64,000 nt of DNA from Sympetrum striolatum (GCA_947579665.1 OX388347.1:19336562-19400561); one strand, 5' to 3'. Positions 19,715 through 32,434 are shown, counted from the stretch's first letter. Translations and numbers: made by a program. The notes: generated by a model not told the origin, from the letters alone.

Positions 19715-21360
19715 TATCTAAACTGACTGTCACTCCTGTCATCTTCCCCACTCAGGTATTGCGTTTCCCGTCACTTCTTATGATTCCAAATTCACTACGC
19801 TCCATTCCCCTTTGCGTTGTCTGGATTTGGTAGGTTATATATGGATGTATAAATGAGGAAGAGAGAATTCAACTTAATTATGTAATCCCGAATCAGTCGA
19901 ACGCAAGTTCCTTTTCCGTTTTTAGGACAGTATATGAACCTTAAATGAAAATTGCTCATGCGAATTCTATTTCATGGGACTTCTATCAAGTATAACAGAA
20001 CAGCGATTGTAATTGGTACAAAAAATGCCGAATGATTCCAGAAAGATATGCTACGAACCATCATGCATCATACTTTGAGTGAGGCTCTCCGTCATCGAAG
20101 TTCATTTGGTTATTAAAAAGTTATTCGATCGGTTTTCGGGTGCAAGAATGGAAATTTGGCATTCAAGTCTATCACTGAATAACAAGGGAGAATGTAAGAA
20201 AATATAATGAAAATAATAATTGAGAATTACTCGCAAACAGCGGGTTATTCCCTACAATTACGTGATGTACTGCGTGGTTGCCTACACGCCGATTATCAAT
20301 TTTCAATCAATTATTGCAAAAAAACTAAGGCCCATTTACACGAAGGCCAATGCATTTTCTCATTCTTCCTGCATCACCACGAAAATTTTCATAAAAATGG
20401 AGACAAAAGTGAGTCTCCAATTGTTGTTACTGGTTTCAATAGGTTTATTTCCGGCGACTAGTTTCCATACCAAGAAAATAAACCTGTGGAACTTCAAAGT
20501 TGCTTACTTTCCTCATCTCCGTGGCCTTCCATAATTGCACGCCTCGTCACACTGAGTATTTAATTGTTAATTTTAGAATTTTCTTTGTTTTGCGGGTTGC
20601 AATGAGAATAGATATTTGATCGTTGGTCTATAGTTGGAAAATATTGAATGGAATGGTTAAATTTCGGCATCAAAATTCTCGAGTGAGGTGCGGGATTCGT
20701 TCGTCTCTTGTTTTCCCAACTCCACGTGTGCGGCGTGCCGTGAGAGACAGCAGTGTTTCCCTTTCGATGATCGACACGCCAACGCTTCGATAATCTCGAC
20801 ACGCGATGCGTCGCTTTCAACAGTCGTTAATATTGTTATGCCATCTGTTCGCACGACTGCTAACAAATATGCCCTAAGGGCGATGAGGTAACGCGGCGGT
20901 TCTTATTGGGTCGTCCAGGATCCTCGTCGGTGCCAGCGATCTTCGGAGAATTCAACTAATCGCAATAAAAATCATGATCCTCACCCCACGATGGTTTTAC
21001 TGTAGGAGTATATGAAGCTTCTAACTAGTAATTAACTAGAAAGTTACATTATCCAGTAAATTACTGGTAAGTATCACTAGAGGTTAGAATCTCCAAAAGC
21101 CGTCTTTGTCGGCGTGTATCGGGTTTTATTGCAAGTTGGAAAGTTCAACCATAGAAAAAATGTCATTCAAGTTGAACTACTCATCCAAACTATGTTTCCC
21201 ATTATGTTTCCATGAGGTAACGCTCAGTTTTCCATGTTGTAGAGATCAAAGTTTTATTCTTTTATTAATTGAAATACGTGAAGGTGGATGAATTTTCTTC
21301 GTACCATATTTACTCGATGACTAAAACTGCACCATATTATACCATATCATGTACGACTTT
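19715..21360. other. No gene supported; GC-richer patch at 20690-20960
   Basis: Between 20690 and 20960 both strands are open for 60-86 codons and CpG is common (GCGGCGTGCCG, CGACACGCGATGCGTCG). That could be a conserved regulatory element or a degenerate exon; the translations show nothing recognisable. The rest is ordinary. Confidence 0.4.
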
Positions 21361-21365
21361 TCGTC

Positions 21366-21410
21366 AAGGTGAAATTGAGACTTATTAGTCTCGTCTTACA
21401 TCTAACCGTA
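21366..21410 (-). repeat. Repeat family R4, tail-less partial copy
   Basis: AGGTGAAATTGAGACTTATT, then AGTCTCGTCTTACATCTAAC is the core of R4, whose fuller copies at 22640, 23102 and 62962 end in (ATT)n. The microsatellite tail is absent here. Confidence 0.5.
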
Positions 21411-21414
21411 TGTC

Positions 21415-22635
21415 ATGACTAATTTAAAGAAAGAGCTTTCAAAAAATTGACCAAAGAAAAGGATAAAAAGGAATTATTTTTGGATTCACGATATAAGTCT
21501 GAGCATAAGGGAAAAGTGAAAACCCTGCAAGTGAATACCCAATGATTTCGAATCAACCAAAATTTTTCGCGATTCCAGTGTGAATATTTATGATGCTTAT
21601 CTTATTCATTTCATGAAGCAGGTAAAATCAATGCTTGCATAATTGAAAGGAGGTGACAGAATACCTAATTAACTCAATTACATTGAAACTCCCATGTATT
21701 TATTTTTACGGAACCACTTTCAGGCATTACTCAAAGCATAGCACAGTGAGTTGCAATTTGTATACCCTTGGAATACCATACCACATTATAGACCGGAGAT
21801 AAGCCATTTTAACGTGAGGATAGTCTCTGAATTGAAATAGCTGTTGAAAAATACCATAATTTAGTATTTGATTTATTTAGATTTTTGAATATCGGATCAG
21901 GTTTGTTAGCATTTCTTCTATATCGCTGTGAAATAATGCCAGGTAATGAATCTCAAATTTTTCTAAATTTGAAGCCAATCGTGATTCTATATTGGTGTTT
22001 TAATTTCTTTATTTTAATATTTTATTAATGGCTCGGTATTTTAAATTTTTTTATTATTATATTCATGTATTGAATGTGTTTGTAATATTTGAGAATTGTA
22101 TTTTCTTAATTCATAAATTAATTATTCAGAATATTTATTTTATTTTAAGTGTGAATATTTGAATTATCCTGTTTGTATCCAAGATGCACGATCAAAATCT
22201 CGCAGCAAAATTCATAATGATTTTTGCGTCGATGAAATGTTCGTTTTGTGAGCGATGCCCAGGGTGTTCTTTAAAAGGATTGCATGACAGTGAGTTACGT
22301 GATTCCTTCGGGTGCACTCAACGAGTGAGCTTTTCCGTGGTTGTGCAACGCGACATTCATTTTATGGCATCCTCATTCATGGCGAGGGGTCGCCTACCTT
22401 TAAAACCTCGATCATTAATTCAGGATATAGTTCACCGATTCCGGGTTTTCTTTATTTTCAGTCCTTACTGCATTTCATTGGATACCCAATAAAGAATTTC
22501 TACTCTAATTTTAATACACGGAAATGCTTTGTAATATTTTCAGTATTTTATCGCTGTTTCACATCGCAGCACTCAGCCTTGTAGTATCGTCGGGTCTAAA
22601 TAACTTGAATGGTTTTTTGAATTTTTCGATAAAAT
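21415..22635. other. No gene seen
   Basis: AT-rich, especially 21850-22160. A GC-richer portion at 22190-22450 carries overlapping frames of 90-102 codons with no recognisable domain. Confidence 0.45.
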
Positions 22636-22639
22636 AATC

Positions 22640-22710
22640 AAATAATAATAATAAATGGCCTTTATTCGGGCGAGATTTAGACTAGAAAGTCTCTTCTTAC
22701 ACCTAACCCA
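22640..22710 (-). repeat. Repeat family R4 with (ATT)n tail, copy 2
   Basis: Read on the minus strand: GGTGTAAGAAGAGACTTTCT, then AATCTCGCCCGAATAAAGGC, then CATTTATTATTATTATT. The same block occurs nearly unchanged at 62962-63037. It looks like the 3' end of a non-LTR element whose tail is an (ATT)n microsatellite. Confidence 0.65.
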
Positions 22711-23100
22711 GGAATAATTTAAATTGGATATTAAGAGCGGATCATATTTTTATGACTCTACTAAATTAAGTAAACACATTTTTGCGACTCCTTAGGGTTA
22801 ATGGATATTACTCCTATTGTTTTCATCTATGTTGATTTAATTAAAAAATAAATGCGTATAGTCTTCGAACTAACGATGTGTAATATTCAGTTTCATTTGT
22901 TGGATTTTTGTAAACGTGAAAAGAAATGATTTTGTTTGTGAGAAGCACAAGTGAAATTTTTCTTAACTAGGGAAACTATGCCAATGCCAATATCTGGATT
23001 AAGTATCTGCAAAATACTTCTTTTTACTATCATAGTTACCAAAGAATTCTTTAAAATTTCTAATTTCCAAAAACTCTTTTTGAAATATTTCATGAAATGG
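22711..23100. other. No gene seen
   Basis: AT-rich DNA between two oppositely oriented R4 tails. A 66-codon minus-strand frame (22893-23093) is Lys/Phe/Ile-rich and looks random. Confidence 0.45.
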
Positions 23101-23101
23101 G

Positions 23102-23176
23102 GTAAGATATAAGAAGAGACTAATAAGGTTCAATCTCGCTCTGAAATAAAGTCGTTTATTATTATTATTATTATTA
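23102..23176 (+). repeat. Repeat family R4 with (ATT)n tail, copy 3
   Basis: GATATAAGAAGAGACTAATA, AATCTCGCTCTGAAATAAAG and CGTTTATTATTATTATTATT follow the R4 order on the plus strand. It lies opposite to the 22640 copy, about 400 bp away. Confidence 0.6.
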
Positions 23177-23179
23177 ATA

Positions 23180-26100
23180 TTTCAGCAACAAAAATCAGTT
23201 TTTTCTTGTTTGGGAGAGAAATTATATAGAGAGTTGTCTTATAATTAGATTTCTTCCCCCTAATTTACCTCTTCATGTAATAATGGATTCCGACGTATAA
23301 TAGTAGTTATAGCAAAACGTCTACACTTCAGGGCGTTGTTGTGACTTATAAATCTCTTTATACATTTTAACCGGAGCAGTATACCGTTCTATGCTTGCAT
23401 ATATTTTTTTAAATATGCTTGCTCAGGTTCGTTGATTCTATGTTTACTTCGCTGATTTTAATTGAAACATTGAACTATTTCATATAAGTAGGTAGGCATA
23501 AGTTTTGCTACGCTTGACCATGTCCTGCAGAGACAGAGTTCGGTGTCCGGAAGACGCTTGAGCGGGCATATTACCATTTAGACGGGTCTTAGGAACCGGA
23601 ACTCCTCGAGGCAGCTCCTTTTTGCTTTCAGCTAAAACACGTTTCATCTCAGCTTCGACTTCCGGTTTTTTCTTCTTCGAGAGATCTCCGTGATGCAACT
23701 GCCGAGCCCCAAGTCTACTGATCTTGAGACCGCTGTGGACTCTCCATTCAACATCTTAATATGACTTTTTCTGAGGAACGACATATACGGTGATATGTTT
23801 ATTGGGGTGACCATTGGTATCCGAGGATTCTTAACGACACTCGTTAACCTGAATTTGGTACGTTAACCGAATCTTATAGGATTTTAATCGCCGCAACGAC
23901 TGCCCCAATGTTGACCTCGAAACGAAAAATGAGGCAAAGTAAAAAATACGAAAATGATTGAATGTCATCGTAGTTTATTTTAGCTTGTTTACTTATGCTT
24001 TTCGCTAGTTATGTTGCCTGAAATCTTTTTATTTAATCGATCTTTTGTTTGTTATTTGTCAGTATTTACGTCACCTACTTGGTTTATTCTTCAATATCTC
24101 TAAATATTGCTATTACTTGAGGGAATTGAAATAAATTGGTTCTTTAGATGGCCATTCGTTTAATGCTTTTTGTTCTCTCAGAGTTTTTGTAATGGTTTTG
24201 ATACGACCGTAAATTGTCATGCCATCCTCGTCTTTCTTCTCTTGATAACTCTTCAAATATAAATGATTTTTATACAGCCTTAATTTGTTTTGATTTCCTC
24301 ATCTGTCTTATCTTGATGACTCCCTAAATTCTTAACCATCTTTGCCTACGTATAGGATAAGCATCAATTAATTGCATATTGCATATAAGGGGGTTTTTTA
24401 GAAGGCACAGTGGAAGACTCGATTTAGTTGTAATCACCCCATTTTCCTTGAGGAAGTATTAAGCTATTTTGATGACTTATCGAGTACATCTACATATGTA
24501 TCCTGAAAGCTACCTTTCAACGTGTGGCATGGGAAGGTAGGGTGTGGCAGGGAACATTATCGGACTTTAAAAATAATATTAGTTCTCTTTGAAAAGTCTA
24601 AGTGTTATTTTAATTTTATTGCTAGCAGAGCATTACCCTAACAAATATTTTCCAAAATAATTAAAGTCTACCTTTATATAATGGCTGAAATAGTTTTGAA
24701 TTTTTACGAATAGAAATTCACTGATCTGTTATAATGAACATATTAAAATAGTACTAATACAAGCTTTCTGCAAGGAAGCTTAATTTCAAATTATTAATGA
24801 TGAGACAGGAATATAGAGCAATGCTTACGTAGAAACATCTGGAAAAATTAAATTCAGATAATTCATTGACACGATCTTAAAGATTGAAGAATCAATCAGA
24901 AATCCATGAATTGAGGTGTTAATTCCAGCAAAAGGTTGCGAAAATGTCCGCTTAGAACTTTACTTTGACTGTAGTACTTTTCGGAACTTGATCTTTTGCG
25001 TTGTAGAGATAGCTCTAAGGTGAAATATTTAATTATTAGCCTTACGAGAAAGGTAATGCGGAGTGCAAGTATTCTCAAGATTGTTAAACTGAGTGACGCA
25101 GGAGCCAGGCTTAGCTCTCATTTATCTCCAAAAGACTGAGATCATATTCTCTCTGCGGTACGTCATACAGATAACCGATTAGGCATATACCTCGTTAGAT
25201 GAATGGCTTCTTTCTAACGAGCGAAAACGTTTTTCGACATCTGAAAGAGTTACCTCAGTCTGCTACGTCTCTATCATTGAGGACACCGAGTAGCCGCTAT
25301 CTGGCGGCTTCTTTGGAAATTAATCATTTGCTTTGATCGCTCTTCTGTTCCAAATCGGACTAATCCTCGCAGGTGGTGTGGGCTCTATGCCCCTGGGTCT
25401 TTTCCAAGATACATCATCCGTGTGATTCCTCCAAGAACCGGACCGTAGCGGAAAATTGGAGCGTCTCTGCTTCCTAGACAGAATAATAGATGGCACCAGA
25501 ATAGCCTAATCGACGACAAAATGATGATTCCCCTCCTCTGGCGTCGAAACATATGGTTAGAGTTGTTCTTTCCTCGCTGACTTCTCCCCCGAGAGGCGTC
25601 GTTCGTCCATCTTCCAGCCAGAAGACCAATTACGTAGGCGTTGAAACGTCTTACTATTATATGAGGATATATGTACTTCTACCCGTGCTTGTGAAGATAT
25701 TTCTAAGTCCTCGTTTCGTGCGTGTATTTTCGGAAATGGCCTTTAAATTCCCAACTTTCGCTTCCATAAAAGGAAGATTTATAAAAATTAAGCCACGAAA
25801 CAAACTGAAAAATGTAATTATCTACTCATTGTGGGCATCTCTATCTCCTGATGTAGATAAGTAGTAAGTATACCCCTGAGAATGTTAATTTAGTTGTATA
25901 CCTTTGTGTTTGTCATTATAAATGCACTGTTTGTATATATTTTGATGGTATTTCATTCGGAATTGCTGCCATTGCTTAAAAATTGGGTGTATTGCAAGCA
26001 GTCGACTAATTTATAAAAATTTCGTCTTATTATTTTAGAATCTTTACTATACAAATGCAAAACAGCCAAATAGAAACATTTGCAATCTATTATATTTTCT

Positions 26101-26435
26101 TAGGACGAATTAACTTGTAGATGTTGGGGATTACATTCCGGTGAGTTGCCTGTGCCTTCTCATGCTGTTTGTTACATTTGCAATATTTTTAAATTGAGGA
26201 TTCACACCAGTCTAAGATTCGAGTACTGGAGCTTCTGCTTATGTAGTTGTTATTTTTATTTAAATTATGTATTATAAATTGAAGTTAGGTTCGGGAGGTG
26301 GTGGTGTGGTAGCATGGACAACTCTAATATTATTTAACAAAGAGTTAAATTAGTTCTATATAAGATAAAAAATCACTATAAAAATCATGGCCAATATCAG
26401 AAGAAGTATCCCCGATACCGCTCTATGCCCAGCAT
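23180..26435. other. No gene supported over about 3.3 kb
   Basis: Short frames only. TTGCATATAAGGGGG at about 24380 repeats part of the module of the insertion at 50094 (TTGCATATAAGGGCGTGC). The 25090-25640 stretch is less AT-rich and holds a 103-codon plus frame (25553-25864) with no motif. Nothing else stands out. Confidence 0.4.
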
Positions 26436-26440
26436 TAAAT

Positions 26441-26609
26441 AAATAAGATTCATCGCATCAAAATGTTAAATATTAGTAAATTCTCTTTTCTAAATCGTGC
26501 TGTTAAGGATTGGAATGATTTGCCTGCAGGAGTCTTGGAGCCCTTCCCAAAACATCATAGGGAGTTTGTAAAAAGATTGGGTAAAAATATTAAGGATGAG
26601 TCAGTTTGA
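26441..26609 (+). pseudogene. C-terminal end of a non-LTR retrotransposon ORF2 (CR1/Jockey/L2-like)
   Basis: From 26463 the frame reads FSFLNRAVKDWNDLPAGVLE, then PFPKHHREFVKRLGKNI, stop at 26607-26609. The motif (FxxRAVxDWNxLPxxV, then a basic stretch ending at the stop) is the usual last segment of LINE ORF2 proteins in the CR1, Jockey and L2 groups. Upstream the same frame is closed by a stop at 26436-26438, so only the last 50 or so codons survive. The region from 26610 to about 26758 would be its 3' untranslated tail, ending CAATAATAATAAAAC. Confidence 0.7.
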
Positions 26610-26758
26610 CGTTGACGAGTACATGTGCAGTGAATCGATATATATTTTTTTGTAATTCAAAAATTTAGATGGGATTTATAATAATATGTGTAATATAAGT
26701 ATATGTGTTATCACCGGACTATTAGTCCACTTGTAGCATTTTTTCAATAATAATAAAA
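26610..26758 (+). mobile_element. 3' untranslated tail of the LINE fragment
   Basis: AT-rich DNA following the ORF2 stop and closing with TTCAATAATAATAAAAC, a simple-repeat tail such as LINE 3' ends carry. The end point is inferred; no target duplication was identified. Confidence 0.45.
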
Positions 26759-26759
26759 C

Positions 26760-27385
26760 ATAAAACGCAAAACGTTGCACAATCAATCGGTCACTTGCTT
26801 CATTCAGAACTATGGTAGGGCTAACATAAGGTAAAGAATGAAGTAGTTCGAACTTTTCCACGATGTATGTAGTGATGCATCGTTTTAGGTCGAAAATATA
26901 TTTATTATATCGTGGTACCGGGAAAGGTTTATATCATTTCGTTCTTAACGTTTATCAAATAGCTGAAGAAAATTTCAAATGGAAATCATTCACAATCAAT
27001 AGAATGAATATCCTGGCGTATTACTCCGCAGGTGATGGAAGTGGTTTCCTCAGTAGCTTATTGAATTAAGCTTCCTCTGACAAATCTTATTGTAAATGGT
27101 ATTCAAGCGTATTTAAGTGGTTGACAAAGGTGGACGTACCCTCTTCTAACCTAATAGCAAGAAGATGTTTCTATGCTCCTCCTACACATTATTCAACCTC
27201 TTAAATTACTGTTCACATGAAAACGTAAACATTTGTATCCATTCAGTTTCTTGATTCAAAGTAAGAATTACTCATAAAACATTTTAAAGTCTTCCCGGAC
27301 GAGGGATCATTATTCGTACAAATTTCGCGTATCCCCTTTACTATGATGCCTGGATTGTCTTCTTAAATGATTCGCATTGCGACAT
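26760..27385. other. No gene seen
   Basis: A 61-codon frame on the minus strand and a 68-codon frame on the plus strand show no motifs. Confidence 0.45.
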
Positions 27386-27387
27386 TG

Positions 27388-27680
27388 AAGTGCAGAACCC
27401 CCACGTAGATGCGTGTGAGCAAAAACAAAACAGTCGCGGAAAGCGGCGAAAAAGTGGTGAATGTGGCATCGCCGCCCGTAACCTCCTTCGCCATAAAATT
27501 CCGCTCGTCTCTCCTGCTAAGGTGTCTCCCGACAGCCTCTTCCGCTTTCCCATGCGCGTTTTTTCCTTTCTACACCTGTCTCTCCCTCCAATAGCACCAC
27601 CCTTCCTTCTCATCCGCGCACCACCCTTTCCGCACACGCCGAGACTTGAATGTCTTACCTTCATAATAAGTTAGTATGGG
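27388..27680. other. GC-rich island open in several frames, no assigned gene
   Basis: This 290-bp stretch is much richer in C and G than its flanks. It is open on both strands (107 codons minus, 94 and 61 codons plus). Such multi-frame openness usually reflects composition. It may be a regulatory island or a decayed exon; no domain is visible in any frame. Confidence 0.4.
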
Positions 27681-27689
27681 ATTGACATC

Positions 27690-29165
27690 GCGTTCGATGA
27701 TTTCGGGAAATCCTCGTTTCTCAAACCATTTTCCCCCTCGAAATTAGCGGATTTAAGTCTAAAGGGCAGCTGGAAATTGAGGGGGTTTTAGTAATAATAA
27801 TTATCATATATCGTAAAAAGATAAAAATACCCAATTACATGTGATTTAATAAATATAATCACGAATGCAAAAACATGAAGGGAAAAATCAACAAGACTAC
27901 ATATATTACAAAGAAGATTACAATTACATGTCAGAATAAATTTTTCGTTTTAAATAGAAAAGGGAATCGCATGATATAGGATGGGCCATTAATTTTTTTT
28001 AATATTTTTATTTATCATATTTTATGAAATAATTTAGTAATTTATAAATAAATTTATAATAAAGATAATAAAATATAATTTACATATTATAAATAAAATA
28101 TAAACAGTATTAAATTTAATAATTGACTTTGACGACAAAATTTACTATCACTTTATGGCTTTAACTATGTATTTTATCTTGTCTTTTTTTTATCTTTGCA
28201 CATAGTGCTATGGTAGGGATGTAATTTGTTATGTATTAAAAAATAATTTTCAAAGTGCGATGTTATGTCGTTTCCCGAATTGAAATTTTGAGTTTTGTAC
28301 TACGTTCAGCTTATTTCTCCACCTCCTCTTGTCATTGTCTTACTGGTTCTATTTCTAAAAATGACATAGTTACCATCTTTCTGTGCGATATTACAAAATT
28401 CATAGATAAGGTGGACTGGAAACCGGTATTTTAAGATATTCTCCCGGTATTTTGAGTACGAAATTTTTCTTCGTGGGAATATTAAATTATGGAAATTTAA
28501 TTCCCGAATTAATCCCATGAAAACTGGGCTGGGAAATCGCAAGAATGAATGTCACTGTGTCTAATAACTGGCTCAAGTTTTGGCAGTGGCCATTAGCAAG
28601 GGAATGAAAAGTTGCGATGACTCGTAAAAGTCGATCCCTTCCATTTAATAGCTGCAGTTGAATCCGAAGATATAAATTTCGGAGGTGATTACCCTCCGAA
28701 GAAGAAAAAAAGGCCGCGCTGGAGGGAGTAAGAGGCATTTACGATCGGACAACTTTCCACCCACGATCTTACCGAGAAGAAAACAGTTCTCGAGGCTAAT
28801 TTGGCGAGGAGTAGTGGGTGGAGGGAGGAGAAATTGAACTTGAGATCCGCGAGAGAGATGCTTTTGAGATTCGCAGACTGGGTCGCAAAAATAGGCGGAA
28901 AAAACGGCCGCAAAAAGAGATTGCTGGGTTCGAGAATACCACCCAAAAGGTCTGAAGCTTAAAAAAGTGAGTGGAAGTGGAACGTAAATACTATATGTAG
29001 CCATCAAGTGGTAACCGAGACCCGTTCTTCATTTGCCATAAATCATTAGCTCAATCAGATTGGGATATTATGAGTTGGATCCCAGATTGACACGGAAAAT
29101 GTACCACTGTATTACTTCAGCGCAAAAATACCAGACACCAAAAACAGATATCCTTCCACCTTATA
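27690..29165. other. No gene supported; extremely AT-rich 27790-28260
   Basis: From 27790 to 28260 the sequence is nearly all A and T with no landmarks. From 28660 to 28960 it becomes richer in G (GGAGGGAGTAAGAGG, GTAGTGGGTGGAGGGAGGAG), with overlapping minus-strand frames of 83-120 codons that show no domain. Confidence 0.45.
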
Positions 29166-29184
29166 GATGAACATACAGCCGATG

Positions 29185-29330
29185 ATGGTCAAGCATGGCA
29201 AGACTCTTGTTCCCAATGAAAAATAGGCTTGAAAATAGACTGGACTGGGAATCGAACCCGGGATCTTCCTCTATCCGGGAGGCTGCTTTTTCCAAGATAT
29301 CCGGCCAGAACTTACTTGGCTAAAGCGTCC
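29185..29330 (-). repeat. tRNA-derived SINE, same family as the tRNA-like core at 50.2 kb
   Basis: Minus strand: a probable A-box region (TTTAGCCAAGTAAGTTCTGG), then CCCGGATAGAGGAAGATCCC and GGGTTCGATTCCCAGTCC (B box), then the tail TTTTCAAGCCTATTTTTCAT. The core and tail match 50185-50290 (AAGATCCCGGGTTCGATTCC ... TTTTCAAGTCCGTTTTTCC). No long inverted arm is present, so this is a simple copy. A free tRNA gene is unlikely because the acceptor ends do not pair. Confidence 0.65.
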
Positions 29331-29547
29331 TAAAGCATTGGTGTTCTATGTGCCTAGCTACCTCAACCCTTTTCCTTGAAACTCTTATTGCTTTTTTTAT
29401 TACAGTAGTGTCTGTATGATCTACTTTTATGTGCGTTCATGTTGAATGCTGCGCTTTTATATATCTCTCTATAGTGTTTATCTTGTTCTCAGTGGATGCA
29501 GCCATTATTTACGCGTTCTGCCTGTTAAATAGGCAGACATCGACAGG

Positions 29548-29706
29548 AAGATCAGGGTAATAGATGCTAGTATGAGCCGCTCCAACAATTCATGTTTTCC
29601 GCGAACGATACGCGACAGTAATCAATCAGGGAAGTAGTGCCATCGTGAATCTACCCCCTACCACACTTTGAAAGGCGGCTTTTAAAGTAGATAAGTAGAT
29701 TTAGAT
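29548..29706 (+). repeat. Repeat family R3, fuller copy
   Basis: GAAGATCAGGGTAATAGATG, CGAACGATACGCGACAGTAA and CTACCCCCTACCACACTTTG follow the order seen at 30440-30600. The left third matches 9128-9215. No open frame. Confidence 0.5.
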
Positions 29707-30435
29707 GCATCTTAAATTGCTGCGATGAAACAGCAAGCCTTACCAAGATGTGTGTTGATATAAGATGGAATTTATTATAAAAGGCGTGTCAAAGGTTTAA
29801 TCTCCGGCGTGCCGCATTATGCTCTTGAGGCTTTCTCAGGCCATAGACGTTGCACCTTGATTTAATTTCAAATTTATGATAATCCATCGAATACTATTTT
29901 CTATTCGATTATAGTGACAAGCAGAGAGAGTATAGTGATTTACTTTTTATTACATCTACCAAAATCACTAAAACTTGTTTTTTCGTCTTTTAGCTAATTT
30001 CTTAAGGTTTAGAATGGAAAATCGTATTCTTCTTAAAGGAATGATGCACTGGACTTCTCAGAATTGTTTATGGGTCGAGGGTTAGTCACTTCTGTAACAG
30101 AAGGAAAAGAATCACAACTTATTTTAATTTTCTCAATAAATACCGTGCTTCGTGCTGGTTATCCACATCTTAAGTATGACTAGAGATTATGGAACTCTGG
30201 GGAATGGCATAGTTTTCGTATTAGAAAAGATATATAGACTCTACGCTTGGTGAAGAATTGCAATGATGCATCAGAAAGCGTTACCAAAATAATTTGAAAA
30301 ATATAATTTGAAGAAAAAAGATTGAATTTTTGGTTGAATTTCTTCATTAAATTGGAGATGACTCGTTCTCGGAAACCTTAATAGGTATAATAGTTCCATC
30401 ATGCTATATAGACCGTGCTAGTACTGCAAGAAAAC
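29707..30435. other. No gene seen
   Basis: Ordinary AT-rich DNA without notable frames or repeats. Confidence 0.5.
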
Positions 30436-30439
30436 TCAT

Positions 30440-30600
30440 GGAAATGGATGCCAGGACTTGTGACATCAAAAATTCAGTTTCCACTTAGGATACGCGACAG
30501 TAACCGACTAGGGCACTGAGCTGAACGGTGCATGCACCCCTTGCCGTGCACCGAAAGGCGCCTAGTTGGCCAAGTAGATGGATATGTGCAAACCGGTCCC
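30440..30600 (+). repeat. Repeat family R3, copy next to 29548
   Basis: GGATACGCGACAGTAACCGA, TGCACCCCTTGCCGTGCACC, GAAAGGCGCCTAGTTGGCCA and GTAGATGGATATGTGCAAAC parallel the 29548 copy (GATACGCGACAGTAATCAAT ... CACTTTGAAAGGCGGC), in the same orientation and about 900 bp away. Confidence 0.5.
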
Positions 30601-30604
30601 TCAC

Positions 30605-31895
30605 TTAAACTCTTTGGCAAGAGTTCTCTCTGCATACAAAGATACAGCCTCATACTCTTCAGATAGAACGATACCTTTATTTTTACTTCTAAACTTATAC
30701 TTCTCTAAACTTTCTATTCCGATATGATATCCTATTCCTGTTCCTGCAATGATGAAAATTCATAATATTTAGTTTCCGTTGGTTTTGGAAACGAATTGAA
30801 CTTAATGAACAAAGTATATTTATTAATGAAGTATAAAGGAGAATAATTAATAAAAAAGCTCATGAATGTAATAGTATATCCTTTTAGTCGAAAAACTTTT
30901 AAGTAAGGTTGAAAAATGAAGGAACGATTTCTTTATTCAAACGATATATCTATCATATTCATGCCCTAACAATCACGGCAAAGATTTAAGTTATTTTTGT
31001 ATTAAATGATTTTTATTACGATTCTTTAATGATTGAATGAATGGATTACGATTGCTTTAAAAAAAGATCAATAATTAATAGAAAATGTTAGAAGCTGAAA
31101 GAAACAAGAACTAAATTAAAGTTCGAAAAATGGGTACACACTCGTAAATTCCATTTCTTACGCAAAGACAAGTAGATTCCATGGATATATAGATTTTAGT
31201 TGTACTTATAGTTTAATCAACAATTATTTTGAATTTTTTGAATCAGAAAATAGGACAAAACTCTCCGATTCCCATTTATCATCTCACCACTAATATATAC
31301 TGCGCGAATAGCAAACTAGCTAGCTTCATTATTAACCATTACTGTTGCAAAGTACTCTAAAATACAAACTAAAATACGTTTAGTATAGATAAACCAATCC
31401 AAACACTTTGTTTACGTAAAAATGGAACATTCGTTACATTCCGAAGTCCCCTAGCAACCGGTAAACAAGGGACAGTCCATTGCAATTCAGGGCGTCTGCT
31501 TAGCCTAGTTAAGAAAGGAATATGACGTCTCATGAACCTTCGTATGAGTGAATTCATGAAAGAGTAAATGCGGTTGAGTAGGTGAAAACGCGCTCTCAAT
31601 CTTTCCTGATATTCCCGTTCATCTACTTTTTCTTCTACTTTCCGTAACGCAATATTTCTAGCCATCGAGCGTAAGAAAATTCCCCGAATGGTTTTCATCT
31701 CCGGCGTGCATTTCCTCATGTTTATAATACGAGCCCTCCGTCTGCCAGAAGCGGAAGTGCCGTGTTCCTATAATCTTCATACAATGGTCCTGGACTGCAG
31801 GAGGGAGTAATTCATAATTATTCCGATGTTAATTCGAAATTTCCGCATGTTAAATGCTTCTTGTAAATTTTCGATATTTTTATACAGCAAGGATA
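30605..31895. other. No gene supported; 116-codon minus frame noted
   Basis: The minus-strand frame at 31369-31719 is Arg-rich with a possibly helical middle (RLRARFHLLNRIYSFMNSL). No homologue comes to mind, there is no obvious start context, and the surrounding DNA gives no splice-site support. It is the most protein-like of the unassigned frames here. Confidence 0.35.
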
Positions 31896-31900
31896 CTGAT

Positions 31901-32432
31901 CAAAATTAGAATTTTTTAAATTTGGAATAATCTAGATAACAATGCTCTACCATAGTTATTATTCGCTAAACCTCAGAAATACAACTGCAAGTCTCTGGTT
32001 TAGCAAATATGGAATCTTTATGTTAATGGTCTGATTGAGAAGTTTTGCATCTTCGCCTAGAGAAGCAGGTTTCTCTTATTTATGATAGCCCTCATGTTCT
32101 TTCCTCACCTGTTACTTCGTTGAAACGCTCTGGTGAAGCCTTGAGAAAATCCTAAAGAGCACAAATTAGAATATATTTTTTTTTATTTGGAATAATTTAG
32201 ATAATAATGCGCTACCATAGTTATTATCCGCTAAACCGTTGAAATACAACTGCAAGTCTCTGGTTTAGAAAATATGGACTCTTAATGTTAATGTTTTTCC
32301 GATGGAGACGTTTTGCATCTGCGCCTAGAGAAGCAGGTTTCTCTTATTTCTGATAGCCCTCATGTTCTTTCCTCACCTGTTACTTCGTTGAAACGCTCTG
32401 GTGAAGCCTTGAGAAAATCCTAAAGAGCACAA
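31901..32432. repeat. Tandem duplication of a unit of about 261 bp
   Basis: Unit 1 (31901-32161) and unit 2 (32162-32432) share long identical runs, e.g. TACAACTGCAAGTCTCTGGT and CCCTCATGTTCTTTCCTCAC, and both end GAAAATCCTAAAGAGCACAA. Differences concentrate in the left halves. Neither unit has a conserved open frame. Confidence 0.85.
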
Positions 32433-32434
32433 TT

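Noticed and set aside
31369..31719. 116-codon Arg-rich frame on the minus strand
   Set aside because: No recognisable motif or homologue, no splice sites or promoter context; kept only as a note in the surrounding region.
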